Assembly: GCA_947177225.1 (NCBI GenBank)
Contig: CAMWTS010000004.1
Coordinates: 22,496-86,495, forward strand
DNA from: an uncultured Alistipes sp.
Lineage (GTDB): Bacteria > Bacteroidota > Bacteroidia > Bacteroidales > Rikenellaceae
Direction: 5' to 3'
Length of the DNA: 64,000 nucleotides
Part shown: piece after piece, positions 8,385 to 16,502 of the stretch
Layout of the letters: every line of letters starts with the position of its first letter
Numbering within the stretch: the first letter of the stretch is position 1
Notes under the pieces: generated by a model
The model's input: only the letters and a program-made list of their open reading frames with translations
The model's database searches: none
Told to the model about the DNA's origin: nothing
Position numbers and translations under genes: made by a program

Positions 8385-9728
8385 ATGTTGCTTTTGGAGG
8401 AGTTTGAAAAGTATGTCGAGGCGAACGGACTGTTTACGCACGACGACAAAATATTGCTGACCGTATCGGGCGGCGTCGATTCGATGGTCATGATGGCGCT
8501 GTTCGCCGCTTCGGGCTATCGCTTCGGCGTGGCGCACTGCAATTTCCAGCTGCGCGGTGCGGAGAGCGATGAGGACGAGGAGCTGGTGATGCGCGAGGCA
8601 GGGCGTTACGGTGCCGAGCTGTTCAACCGCCGCTTCGACACTGTGGGCGAGATGGAGCGTACCGGCGAATCGATGGAGATGGCTGCGCGCCGCCTGCGCT
8701 ACGCATGGTTTCGCTCGCTGTGCGAGGAGCACGGCTATACGGTAATTGCCATAGCTCACCATATAAACGACTCTATCGAGACCTTCTTCATCAACATGCT
8801 GCGAGGTACGGGATTGCGTGGCCTGACCGGCATCAACGTGCAGATAGGACGCATCGTCAGACCTCTGATGTTCGCCTCGCGCAAGGATATACTCGACTAT
8901 GCCGTGGCGCATCATATCCCTTACCGGGAGGACTCGTCGAACCGTTCGACGAAATATCTGCGCAACAAGGTGCGGCTGGGCGTGGTTCCTATGCTGCGCG
9001 AGATCAATCCCCGCTTTACCACAATCATGCGTCGCAACATCTCGCGATTGACCGATGCCCAGCGTTTCATCGACAGCTCGATGGAGCTTATCAGGCGTCA
9101 GTCGCTCGAAGAAGAGGGCGGCATACACACTCTGCATGTCGATCGTATCGATCCGTCGCTGCCACTGGGATATGTTGTCTACGAGATACTCAACTCCTCT
9201 TACGGTTTCAAGGGCGATACGGTCGATGCCCTTTGCCACGCACTGGCGCAGGGTAATACGGGTCGCAGATTCTATTCGCGCGAATGGGTGGCCACGATCG
9301 ATCGCGGCCGCGTGCTGGTGAGCCGCATTGCCGACGAGGATACGTGCGAGGTGGTCGTCGAACGCGGTACGCTGCGCTCCTACTGCGGCAATTCGGTGCT
9401 CTATTACGAGTATTGCGACATCGACCAGATCGATTCGATGGAGCTTGGCGACAACGTGGCACTGATCGATGCCGACCGTCTGCAATTCCCGCTTGCGCTG
9501 CGACGCTGGCAGCAGGGCGACTGGTTCATACCTTTCGGCATGAACGGACGCAAGAAGCTGAGCGATTACCTTATAGACAAAAAGGTGTCGATGGCCGAAA
9601 AGAGCCGTCAGTTCGTGCTATTGTCGGGCGATGATGTCGTGTGGGTGGTGGGACGTCGTCTGGACGATCGTTTCCGCCTGACGAGACAGACCGAGAATGT
9701 GTTGAAAATCACAAGAGAGATATTGTAA
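8385..9728 (+). CDS. tilS: tRNA(Ile)-lysidine synthase TilS
   Basis: Attaches lysine to C34 of the CAU-anticodon tRNA-Ile so that it reads AUA and is charged with isoleucine; essential in most bacteria. The PP-loop S-G-G-V-D-S is at residues 28-33, followed by the H-C-N-F-Q-L-R-G segment typical of TilS. The central domain and the C-terminal TilS domain (around W-Q-Q-G-D-W-F-I-P-F-G and K-L-S-D-Y-L-I-D) fit a full-length 447-residue protein. It is 5 bp after murB and 3 bp before holA, implying translational coupling. Confidence 0.96.
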   Translation: MLLLEEFEKYVEANGLFTHDDKILLTVSGGVDSMVMMALFAASGYRFGVAHCNFQLRGAESDEDEELVMREAGRYGAELFNRRFDTVGEMERTGESMEMAARRLRYAWFRSLCEEHGYTVIAIAHHINDSIETFFINMLRGTGLRGLTGINVQIGRIVRPLMFASRKDILDYAVAHHIPYREDSSNRSTKYLRNKVRLGVVPMLREINPRFTTIMRRNISRLTDAQRFIDSSMELIRRQSLEEEGGIHTLHVDRIDPSLPLGYVVYEILNSSYGFKGDTVDALCHALAQGNTGRRFYSREWVATIDRGRVLVSRIADEDTCEVVVERGTLRSYCGNSVLYYEYCDIDQIDSMELGDNVALIDADRLQFPLALRRWQQGDWFIPFGMNGRKKLSDYLIDKKVSMAEKSRQFVLLSGDDVVWVVGRRLDDRFRLTRQTENVLKITREIL

Positions 9729-9731
9729 CAG

Positions 9732-10820
9732 ATGGCTAAATCGACTGTCAAATTCAAGGATTGCGTGGCTCAGTACGAGTCGCTTTCGGCCGATATCGCG
9801 GCGCGGCGCTTCGCTCCGATATATCTGCTTGCGGGCGACGAGAGCTACTTTATCGATGCGCTGTGCGAGCGGCTCGCCTCGTCGATTCTTACCGAGGCCG
9901 AGCGTGCATTCAACCAGATCACGGTCTACGGTCTCGACTCCGATGCGGGTGCCATAGTCAACCTGTGCCGGCAGATGCCTATGATGGGGTCGTACCAGGT
10001 GGTCATCGTGCGCGAAGCCCAGAATCTGCAACGCATCGAGAATCTGGCTCACTACACTGCCAAACCTCAGCAGTCGACCATTCTCGTGGTATGTTATAAG
10101 AACAAGGAGCAGGGACGCGGCATCGACCGTCGAGGCTCGTTCTATAAGAGCTGCGTCAAAAACGGCGTGGTGTTCGAGTCGGTGCGTCCGCGCGACTACG
10201 AGATCGATTCGTGGCTGGCATCGTATGTGGCACGCTGCGGTTTGAAGATGCAGCCCAAGGCCATGTCGATGCTCAAAGAGCAGTTGGGAACCGATCTTGC
10301 GCGTATCGCGGGCGAGTTGCAGAAGCTCACCGTGTCGCTGCCTGAGGGGCAGACGACGGTATCGGACGACGATATAGAGCGTTATGTGGGCATATCCAAG
10401 GAGTTCAACACCTATGAACTGTGCGGAGCCGTGATGCGGCAGGACGTGGCGCGAGCCATGCGCATCGCCGATCACTTCGGCAAAAATCCCAAGTCATATC
10501 CCATAATGGTGACCATAGCCGTGCTGTTCGGGCAGTTCAGACAGATGTTTCTGATGGGCTATCTTATGTGGCAGACACGCAAACGCGGAGTGCCGTTTCC
10601 TTCCGATGCAGAACTTATGCGCACGCTGGGCGTGGGCAATCCCTTTGCCATACGCGAGATGAAGGAGAATATCGGACGCTGGAACAATCGCCGGCTGTTC
10701 AATATCCTCGGCCTGCTGCGCGAGTACGATGCCAAGAGCAAGGGTCTCGACAACGGCGGACTGGATCAGGACGAGCTGTTGCGCGAGCTGCTGCTCAAAA
10801 TATTCTCCTCACAACAATAA
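9732..10820 (+). CDS. holA: DNA polymerase III subunit delta
   Basis: The delta subunit of the clamp loader, which opens the beta sliding clamp at primer-template junctions. The 362-residue length and the pattern of an N-terminal P-I-Y-L-L-A-G-D-E segment (~30-40), the A-E-R-A-F-N-Q region and a C-terminal helical collar domain match HolA. As expected for delta there is no functional P-loop. It starts 3 bp after tilS, a gene pair often linked in Bacteroidales, and a degenerate class IV aminotransferase gene follows 12 bp downstream. Confidence 0.93.
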   Translation: MAKSTVKFKDCVAQYESLSADIAARRFAPIYLLAGDESYFIDALCERLASSILTEAERAFNQITVYGLDSDAGAIVNLCRQMPMMGSYQVVIVREAQNLQRIENLAHYTAKPQQSTILVVCYKNKEQGRGIDRRGSFYKSCVKNGVVFESVRPRDYEIDSWLASYVARCGLKMQPKAMSMLKEQLGTDLARIAGELQKLTVSLPEGQTTVSDDDIERYVGISKEFNTYELCGAVMRQDVARAMRIADHFGKNPKSYPIMVTIAVLFGQFRQMFLMGYLMWQTRKRGVPFPSDAELMRTLGVGNPFAIREMKENIGRWNNRRLFNILGLLREYDAKSKGLDNGGLDQDELLRELLLKIFSSQQ

Positions 10821-10832
10821 TATTCCGATCCT

Positions 10833-11588
10833 ATGGTGCGCTTCGCATGGATAGACGGCCGGACGGTCGATGTGCGGCAGATGCCCGATGCTCGTCCCTA
10901 TGTCGTCGAACGCATACACACGCTCGACTATCGTGCGCAACGCATGGAGCGCCATCTCGACGTGCTGCGTACATCGGCCGGAGAGCTGTTCGGCTTCGCT
11001 CCGCTGTGCCGTGCCCGCGACATGGAACGCATAGTGGCTGAGCTGCTTGCCCACAACGGTATGACGCGCACGCTGAGCTGCCCGGTCAGGGTGAAACTCT
11101 CGTCGCGTGCCGAGCTTATGGTGGAGTGCGAGCCTCCTACGTTCGGGTCAGGGTGTTATCTGCGCGCCAAGATGCCGGTGGCGGCCGCATTGAGCTACGA
11201 TGCTCCGCCGTGGGAGTGCCGTTCGTCTATGACCGAGGAGATTGTCGCCGTGGCCGACCGCATGGTGCATATGCAGGGTGCCGATGCCGCCATACGTGTC
11301 GATTCGCAAAATATGGTGGCCGGGTGGGCGTGGTCGCCGCTGTTTCTTGTCAGGGATCGTCATCTGTTCACGCCGAGGGAGTACGCCTCCGCGGAGTACG
11401 GCCTTGCCGTCGAGGCGGCGTCACGTGCCGGATTGCAGGTGCATGCGCGTCCGTTTTCGGTGCGTGCGCTGGACTATGCCGATGAAATCTTTTCGGTCGA
11501 TTCGATGGGTATGACTGCATATTCGCGTATCGGCAAACGCTTGCTGTCGAGCACTATCGCTGCCCGCATGGCCTCCTGCTTCGAGTAG
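10833..11588 (+). CDS. Class IV aminotransferase-like protein (degenerate PabC-type)
   Basis: A 251-residue protein with the layout of fold-type IV PLP enzymes such as 4-amino-4-deoxychorismate lyase: E-R-I-H-T-L-D-Y ... M-E-R-H-L-D-V-L-R-T-S near residues 26-47, a late L-F-L-V-R-D-R-H-L-F-T-P strand pair (~170-181), and A-D-E-I-F (~216-220). In family alignments as I recall them, the Schiff-base lysine falls where this protein has Arg130 in the C-R-S-S segment, and the usual E-x-x-x-S-N before the L-F strand reads M-V-A-G-W-A-W-S-P. It may therefore be catalytically dead or changed in function. It lies 12 bp behind holA. Alternative: a Bacteroidales-specific pabC variant using another lysine. 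Confidence 0.7.
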   Translation: MVRFAWIDGRTVDVRQMPDARPYVVERIHTLDYRAQRMERHLDVLRTSAGELFGFAPLCRARDMERIVAELLAHNGMTRTLSCPVRVKLSSRAELMVECEPPTFGSGCYLRAKMPVAAALSYDAPPWECRSSMTEEIVAVADRMVHMQGADAAIRVDSQNMVAGWAWSPLFLVRDRHLFTPREYASAEYGLAVEAASRAGLQVHARPFSVRALDYADEIFSVDSMGMTAYSRIGKRLLSSTIAARMASCFE

Positions 11589-11651
11589 CGTGCGCGGCCT
11601 GCGACGGGGCGTTTCCGGAAAATAGGGAAACAGGTTGCCTGTCGCAAATCC

Positions 11652-11659
11652 TATCTTTG
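11652..11659 (+). promoter_or_regulatory. -7 box for the coiled-coil gene at 11.7 kb
   Basis: TATCTTTG, a consensus match 25 bases before the start codon. No clear TTTG at -33. Confidence 0.55.
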
Positions 11660-11684
11660 TCCGGAAAACCAATCCGCACATATC

Positions 11685-12275
11685 ATGAAAAAACTGTTTG
11701 TCGTTGTGGCGATCTATGCGATTGCTGCAACTGCCGTCGGCGTGTGGCGCATAGGAGGCCTGCGCCGAGAGAACCGACGCCTCGAATCCAACCAGCATGC
11801 ACTGATGAACTCGGTCGAGACCTATCGCACTCGTGCCGGAGAGTCGGCTGCTGCCGTCGAGCGACTGACGCTGCGCTGTGAGGAGTTTCGCCGAACCCAT
11901 AGCGAAGATCTTGCCCGCATACGCGATCTGGGACTGCGTCTGCGCCGCGTGGAGAGCATGGCCGTAGCTGCGTCGCAGAGCCGCTACGATCTGCGCATCG
12001 GCCTGCGCGATACTGTCATCGTGCGCGATACCCTGCGCGACACGGTGCATGTGTTCGACGGCGGCGATGCTTGGAGCCGCTTTGAGGGGCGCATCGAGGG
12101 CGATACGCTTGAATATACCTTGCAGACGGTCGATACCATACGCCAGATCGTACACCGCGTACCGCGCCGTTTTCTATTTGTCCGCTATGGCACCAAGGCC
12201 ATTCGCCAGGAGATGGTGTCGAGCAATCCGCATACGCAGCTCGTCTATACCGAGTATATCGAACTCACGCGCTGA
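11685..12275 (+). CDS. Membrane-anchored coiled-coil protein, DUF6549-like
   Basis: A 196-residue protein with an N-terminal membrane anchor (residues 4-24), a charged coiled-coil (about 27-95) rich in Arg/Glu, then a beta-rich part with repeated D-T-V/R-D-T segments and the ending Q-L-V-Y-T-E-Y-I-E-L. This layout, and the phrase R-Y-G-T-K-A-I-R-Q-E near 170, remind me of DUF6549 proteins seen beside Bacteroidetes phage lysis modules (recalled, not checked). No phage gene is nearby. It has its own promoter and probably acts in the envelope. Function unknown. Confidence 0.65.
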   Translation: MKKLFVVVAIYAIAATAVGVWRIGGLRRENRRLESNQHALMNSVETYRTRAGESAAAVERLTLRCEEFRRTHSEDLARIRDLGLRLRRVESMAVAASQSRYDLRIGLRDTVIVRDTLRDTVHVFDGGDAWSRFEGRIEGDTLEYTLQTVDTIRQIVHRVPRRFLFVRYGTKAIRQEMVSSNPHTQLVYTEYIELTR

Positions 12276-12486
12276 TATGTTTTTCGATCCGATGTTGTGT
12301 GCGGCAGCAGGGGGAGCATGTCTGGTCGCCTCGCATTTCGGGCGTTGGAGAGAGAGCGGTGTGCGAAGATCTCCGCAGCCATGTTCTTTGCGCGACTCGC
12401 TGCCCAATCAGTTCCTCTCAACTTTTTCCCACTCGGCAATACTCAAATAAATTCGGTATTAGCCTCGCTTATTATTATCTTTTTCT

Positions 12487-12494
12487 TATCTTTG
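12487..12494 (+). promoter_or_regulatory. -7 box for coaD
   Basis: TATCTTTG 21 bases before the coaD ATG. It supports that ATG over the longer open frame reaching back to about 12297. Confidence 0.6.
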
Positions 12495-12515
12495 TCAAAA
12501 TATACAGACTCGCTT

Positions 12516-12995
12516 ATGCAGAGAACAGCTCTTTTTCCCGGTTCGTTCGATCCGTTTACTCGCGGACATGCCGCTGTGGTCGATGAGGCTCTGGCACTGT
12601 TCGATCGTGTTGTCATAGCCGTCGGACATAATTTGAACAAGCGCGGTCTGCTCGATGTCGACAATCGCCGCCGACTCATCGAGCAGGTCTATTCGGGCGA
12701 GCCGCGTGTGGAGGTGACCGTCTACTCGACCCTAACGGGCGACGAGGCGCGCCGTGTGGGAGCCGATGCCATTATCCGCAGTGTGCGTACTGCGACCGAC
12801 TTCGAGTATGAACGCACCATTGCGCAGGCCAACCGGCGGCTGTTTCCGGAGTTGCGCAGCGTGCTGCTGATGGTGTCGCCGGAGCTGTCCGATATCTCGT
12901 CGTCGCTGGTGCGCGAGTTGATGGCTTTCGGCCGCGATGTCGACTCTCTGATGCCCGACGGTATACGCATAGAGAATTATTTGACAAACGAATAG
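12516..12995 (+). CDS. coaD: Phosphopantetheine adenylyltransferase
   Basis: Transfers AMP from ATP to 4'-phosphopantetheine to give dephospho-CoA, the penultimate CoA step. The nucleotidyltransferase motif [12 protein letters not shown] lies at residues 7-18, and the C-terminal I-S-S-S-L-V-R-E-L is the family's second ATP motif. With the start at 12516 the protein is 159 residues, the usual CoaD length; the open frame upstream adds non-homologous sequence and crosses the promoter. It lies 11 bp before lpxD. Confidence 0.96.
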   Translation: MQRTALFPGSFDPFTRGHAAVVDEALALFDRVVIAVGHNLNKRGLLDVDNRRRLIEQVYSGEPRVEVTVYSTLTGDEARRVGADAIIRSVRTATDFEYERTIAQANRRLFPELRSVLLMVSPELSDISSSLVRELMAFGRDVDSLMPDGIRIENYLTNE

Positions 12996-13006
12996 ATATT
13001 GAAATT

Positions 13007-14032
13007 ATGGAATTTACAGCAGAGATGATCGCCGGCCTGGTAGACGGCGTGATCGTCGGAGACAAGAGCGCCAAGGTGTGCACCGTCGGTTCGATCGACG
13101 GCGGCCGCGAGGGTGCGCTGGCCTATCTCACCAATCCCAAGTACGAGCAGTTCGTCTATACTTCGAAGGCTTCGGTCATATTGGTCGACAAGGAGTTCGA
13201 GCCCAAGCAACCCGTTGCGGCGACGCTGATTAAGGTGGCCGACGTGGGAGCCTGCGTGCTGTCGCTGTTGGAGATGTACAATGCGGCGCGTCCGCGCAAG
13301 ACGGGCATCTCGCGCATGGCATCGATCGACGAGCGAGCCGAGGTGGGCGACGACTGCTATGTGGGCGACTTCACCGTCATCGAGGCCGGTGCCAAGGTGG
13401 GTCGCGGTTGCCAGATATATCCCCAGTGCTACATCGGCGACGGTGTGGTCGTGGGCGAGGGTACGAAGATCTATCCCGGCGTGAAGATATACGAAGGCTG
13501 CCGCGTGGGCAGCAACTGCATCATACATTCGGGTGCTGTGATCGGTGCCGACGGATTCGGTTTCGCTCCGAAGCCCGACGGTACTTTCGCCAAGATCCCG
13601 CAGCTGGGCAACGTCGTAATCGAGGACAATGTGGAGATCGGTGCCAATACATGTATCGACCGCGCCAAGACCGAGTCGACCATAATCCGCAGCGGCGTGA
13701 AGCTCGACAATCTCATACAGATCGGTCACAACGTCGAGATCGGTGCCAATACCGTGTCGTCGGCGCAGATGGGTATCGCCGGTACCTCTAAGATAGGTTC
13801 CAACTGCTTCGTGGCGGGGCAGGTGGGCATCGCCGACCATGTCACGATCGGCAACGGCGTGCGCATAGGCTCCAAGTCGGGCATCGACAAGAATGTGCCC
13901 GACGGAGAGATACGCTTCGGCTATCCCGCGCTGCCCGGCATGCAGTATCATCGCTCGTTCGCCGTGTTCCGCCGCCTGCCTGACTTGGAGGCCAAGGTGC
14001 GCGAGCTGGACAAGAAGTTGACGAAAGAGTAG
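13007..14032 (+). CDS. lpxD: UDP-3-O-(3-hydroxyacyl)glucosamine N-acyltransferase LpxD
   Basis: Adds the second hydroxyacyl chain to UDP-3-O-acyl-glucosamine in lipid A synthesis. The N-terminal uridine-binding domain (1-~100) is followed by a long left-handed beta helix of hexapeptide repeats (about 105-300), with I-G-x-x-x-x-I-G type turns throughout. The catalytic His sits in Q-I-G-H-N-V-E-I-G (~241). A C-terminal helix (~315-341) completes the trimerisation layout. Full length at 341 residues. Co-directional and tightly spaced with coaD (11 bp) and ruvC (15 bp). Confidence 0.97.
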   Translation: MEFTAEMIAGLVDGVIVGDKSAKVCTVGSIDGGREGALAYLTNPKYEQFVYTSKASVILVDKEFEPKQPVAATLIKVADVGACVLSLLEMYNAARPRKTGISRMASIDERAEVGDDCYVGDFTVIEAGAKVGRGCQIYPQCYIGDGVVVGEGTKIYPGVKIYEGCRVGSNCIIHSGAVIGADGFGFAPKPDGTFAKIPQLGNVVIEDNVEIGANTCIDRAKTESTIIRSGVKLDNLIQIGHNVEIGANTVSSAQMGIAGTSKIGSNCFVAGQVGIADHVTIGNGVRIGSKSGIDKNVPDGEIRFGYPALPGMQYHRSFAVFRRLPDLEAKVRELDKKLTKE

Positions 14033-14047
14033 GACAGCGCGCGATCG

Positions 14048-14653
14048 ATGGAGAGAGGCTTGCGCATAATGGGGATCGATCCGGGAACCAACTATATGGG
14101 TTACGGTGTGATCGAGATCGTCGACGGCCGGCCGCATGCGGTGGTCATCGGTGAGATCGATCTTCACAAGATCAAGGATCCCTATGAGAAGTTGCGTTAC
14201 ATCTTCGAGCGCGTGCGCACGCTCGTCGAGGAGTATGCGCCCGGCGAGGTGGCTTTCGAATCGCCGTTCTTCGGCGAAAATGTGCAGAGCATGCTCAAAT
14301 TGGGACGAGCTCAGGGGGTGGCCATAGCTGCCGCACTGAGTGCACGGGTCGGCATAACCGAGTATGCTCCTACGCGTATCAAGCAGGCCATCACCGGTCG
14401 GGGTGCAGCCACCAAGGAACAGGTGGCGCAGATGATAAATTCCATTCTGCACACCGATTACCACCCTCGCAAGCTCGATGCCACCGACGGCATGGCTGTT
14501 GCTCTGTGTCATTTCTTTACGACCTCCAACCCGATAACCCGCGCCATGGGCGGCGAGCGCAAAAAGGGGCTGGGCGGCGACAGCAAGTCGCGGCGTGGCA
14601 GCAGCTCGTGGGAGAGTTTCGCAAGGAGCAATCCCGATAGGGTGAAGGATTGA
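14048..14653 (+). CDS. ruvC: Holliday junction resolvase RuvC
   Basis: Cuts Holliday junctions symmetrically together with RuvAB. Catalytic carboxylates are visible: Asp in G-I-D-P-G-T-N-Y-M-G (~10), Glu in A-F-E-S-P-F-F-G-E-N (~74), and the acidic pair in K-L-D-A-T-D-G-M-A-V-A-L-C-H near residue 150. At 201 residues it carries a C-terminal tail of about 35 basic/Ser/Gly residues absent from E. coli RuvC and probably disordered. Fifteen bases follow lpxD. Confidence 0.96.
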   Translation: MERGLRIMGIDPGTNYMGYGVIEIVDGRPHAVVIGEIDLHKIKDPYEKLRYIFERVRTLVEEYAPGEVAFESPFFGENVQSMLKLGRAQGVAIAAALSARVGITEYAPTRIKQAITGRGAATKEQVAQMINSILHTDYHPRKLDATDGMAVALCHFFTTSNPITRAMGGERKKGLGGDSKSRRGSSSWESFARSNPDRVKD

Positions 14654-14685
14654 CGAAACATAAAAACATACTTATATATAATACT

Positions 14686-15771
14686 ATGAAAAAAATTCTG
14701 ACTGTCGCATGCTGCCTTTCGATGTTGGCCGCATGCGGAACAAAAGACAAGAAAGCCGGCGAAAACTTCAAGATCGACGGTGATTTTACGGCTATGACCG
14801 AAGGCGTCAATCCAGGCGACACGGTGCGTCTGTTCAATATCTACGACCGCAATGACATTCTGGCCGAGACCGTGATGGGCGAGGATATGACATTCTCTTT
14901 GGAGGGCAGTGTCAAGCAGCCCTGTTTGGCTGTGGTTACGGTTGCTGGCAACCGCCTTGCAAACGTAGCTTTGGAGGGTAGCGATGTGGTTGTGGCCTAC
15001 GATGTCGATAACCGCAATATAGATGTTACCGGATCGTACACCAACGAGAATATCGGCAAGTACGACGATGAGATTTTCGCCATCTACGGAGAGTTGCAGA
15101 CGGCCGATGACGAGGAGCAGGCCGAGGAGATCATCGAGCGTATGAAGGCGGTTATGTATAATGCCGTCGTGGAGAACAAAGACAACCTCCTGGGTGTCGT
15201 GATGTTGGAGGGCTATTATGCGCAGTTCGCCGAGCCGGAAGAGATTCTTGCCGCTATCGATCAGCTGTCGGCTCCCCTGCAAGAGATGAAGGGCGTCGAG
15301 CGTCTTGCCATGCTCAGCAACAATGCCAAGAATGCCGAGGTTGGTGCCAAGCTGGTAGATATCAAACTTACCGACACCGAGGGTCGCGAGGTGGCCGTAT
15401 CGGAGTTGATTGCCCAGGGCAAATGGGTGCTCGTCGATTTCTGGGCTACATGGTGCGGTCCTTGCCGCGGAGAGATCCCTCATCTGGTCGAGGCCTACAA
15501 GACTTTTGCTCCCAAGGGATTGGAGATCTATGGCATCACGCTCGATCGTCCGGGCAGTGAGCAGAAGTGGAAGACCTTTGTCGAGGAGAACGATATGACG
15601 TGGGTAAACGTATGGGGCTATGTCGGCGACGAGTGCAAAGCGGCCGAGCTTTACAACGTCCGCTCTATCCCCACCAACTTCCTCTTCTCGCCCGAGGGTA
15701 TTCTCGTTGCCAAGAACCTGCGCGGTGAAGAAATAGAGACGATTCTTGCCGAACATATGCTGGGTGAGTAA
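14686..15771 (+). CDS. TlpA-like thioredoxin-fold lipoprotein with DUF4369-type N-domain
   Basis: A 361-residue exported lipoprotein: signal peptide M-K-K-I-L-T-V-A-C-C-L-S-M-L-A-A-C with Cys17 as lipid anchor, a beta-rich DUF4369-like domain (about 25-130), a helical spacer, and a thioredoxin domain (about 225-361) with redox motif W-C-G-P-C near residue 260. Such proteins reduce or exchange disulfides in the periplasm of Bacteroidetes. The frame extends upstream to 14650, but only the ATG at 14686 gives a proper signal peptide. A GC-rich hairpin with a T-run follows. Confidence 0.9.
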   Translation: MKKILTVACCLSMLAACGTKDKKAGENFKIDGDFTAMTEGVNPGDTVRLFNIYDRNDILAETVMGEDMTFSLEGSVKQPCLAVVTVAGNRLANVALEGSDVVVAYDVDNRNIDVTGSYTNENIGKYDDEIFAIYGELQTADDEEQAEEIIERMKAVMYNAVVENKDNLLGVVMLEGYYAQFAEPEEILAAIDQLSAPLQEMKGVERLAMLSNNAKNAEVGAKLVDIKLTDTEGREVAVSELIAQGKWVLVDFWATWCGPCRGEIPHLVEAYKTFAPKGLEIYGITLDRPGSEQKWKTFVEENDMTWVNVWGYVGDECKAAELYNVRSIPTNFLFSPEGILVAKNLRGEEIETILAEHMLGE

Positions 15772-15796
15772 TCTTTTGACAAATAGCAGTATACGC

Positions 15797-15826
15797 AAGC
15801 GGCGCCATTCGGAGCCGCTTTTTTTG
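15797..15826 (+). terminator. Intrinsic terminator after the TlpA-like gene
   Basis: Seven-base arms A-A-G-C-G-G-C (15797-15803) and its complement (15814-15820), followed directly by a T-run to 15825. Confidence 0.8.
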
Positions 15827-15857
15827 CGAAATTTTTTTGAAAATTTTTGTAAAAATA

Positions 15858-15889
15858 TTTGCACGAACGAAAAATTCGCCGTACATTTG
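15858..15889 (+). promoter_or_regulatory. tRNA-Arg promoter (TTTG-N20-TACATTTG)
   Basis: -33 TTTG at 15858-15861 and -7 TACATTTG at 15882-15889, spaced 20 bases, 23 bases before the tRNA 5' end. A clean match to the Bacteroidetes consensus. Confidence 0.8.
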
Positions 15890-15912
15890 CACACGCAAAA
15901 GCGAAAGAGAAT

Positions 15913-15989
15913 GGCTCCGTAGCTCAACTGAATAGAGTACTTGACTACGGATCAAGCGGTTACAGGTTTGAATCCTGTCGGAGTCACCA
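15913..15989 (+). tRNA. tRNA-Arg (anticodon ACG)
   Basis: A 77-base cloverleaf with encoded CCA. The acceptor arm G-G-C-T-C-C-G pairs with C-G-G-A-G-T-C (one G-T pair), followed by discriminator A and CCA at 15987-15989. The D arm uses GCTC/GAGT. The anticodon stem CTTGA/TCAAG closes loop C-T-A-C-G-G-A, giving anticodon ACG (A34 is normally edited to inosine by TadA to read CGN). The T arm is ACAGG/CCTGT. It has its own promoter and terminator. Confidence 0.95.
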
Positions 15990-16020
15990 AGAGGTTATCG
16001 ATCGATAACCTCTTTTCTTT
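15989..16020 (+). terminator. Terminator after tRNA-Arg
   Basis: A near-perfect palindrome centred on ATCGAT, with AAGAGGTTATCG and its complement, followed by a T-rich run. It begins at the tRNA 3' end. Confidence 0.8.
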
Positions 16021-16022
16021 TT

Positions 16023-16440
16023 ATTTTTCGTGAAAAGACTTTCTTTTCCATGAAAAGCCGTCATTTGCTTCCGCGCGCTCGTTCGTCCGAATAGGCAGTA
16101 CGCCAGTACAGCCTATCCGTCCTCACATCGTTTGCGTTGCAACTAACAGCTTTTGATGAAAAAGTGGTTTGTGGTTCTTGGGTTGTTTTCCGTGGAAAGC
16201 CGCTATTTGCTTCCGCGCACTCGTTCTGTCATTCTGAGGAGCGGCCAATGGTCGCGACGTGAGAATCTCTATTGTGTCGCCGTGCTTGTGCGGCCAATGC
16301 ACTTTCGAGCCGCGGGACTCCCACGTCGCAGTCTACGACTGCTCCTCGGAGTGACAATTCAGAAGAGCCCCCGTCGCAACAGTGTTGTTCCTCGGAGTGA
16401 CAATTACCGCTGTCGAGACTCTCACGGTCGGGCATATTAA
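16023..16440 (+). repeat. Composite intergenic repeat cluster, copy 1 (family A plus B)
   Basis: No gene in this ~480-base gap. A family A element spans about 16044-16164: left end T-T-T-T-C-C-A-T-G-A-A-A-A-G, internal hairpin 16088-16119, right end C-T-T-T-T-G-A-T-G-A-A-A-A-A-G. A linker and half element follow. Family B spans 16227-16407: a left unit beginning TGTCATTCTGAGGAGC and reversed units ending in G-G-A-G-T-G-A-C-A at about 16356 and 16403. The variable centres are themselves palindromes (GCGGCC-AAT-GGTCGC; GCAGTC-TAC-GACTGC; CAAC-AGT-GTTG). Confidence 0.85.
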
Positions 16441-16445
16441 ACAGG

Positions 16446-16478
16446 TCGGCGCGGACAAATCTTGTCTGTCCGCGCCGA
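16446..16478 (-). terminator. Terminator after the GH127-type gene
   Basis: Twelve-base arms (16446-16457 and 16467-16478) around a 9-base loop, 25 bases past the minus-strand stop. The T-tract after it is weak. Confidence 0.6.
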
Positions 16479-16502
16479 AACCTATGTCGAGAGTCGTATA
16501 CG

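Noticed and set aside
10833..11588. Calling this gene a functional pabC
   Set aside because: The expected PLP lysine is not where I would place it, so only family-level naming is justified.
12277..12450. A 57-codon ORF between the coiled-coil gene and coaD
   Set aside because: Low-complexity Arg/Ser product, no promoter or family resemblance, and it runs up to the coaD promoter region.
16020..16500. An insertion sequence or tRNA-linked integrated element next to tRNA-Arg
   Set aside because: No transposase or integrase frame and no repeat of the tRNA 3' end were seen; the gap is filled by the dispersed palindromes.
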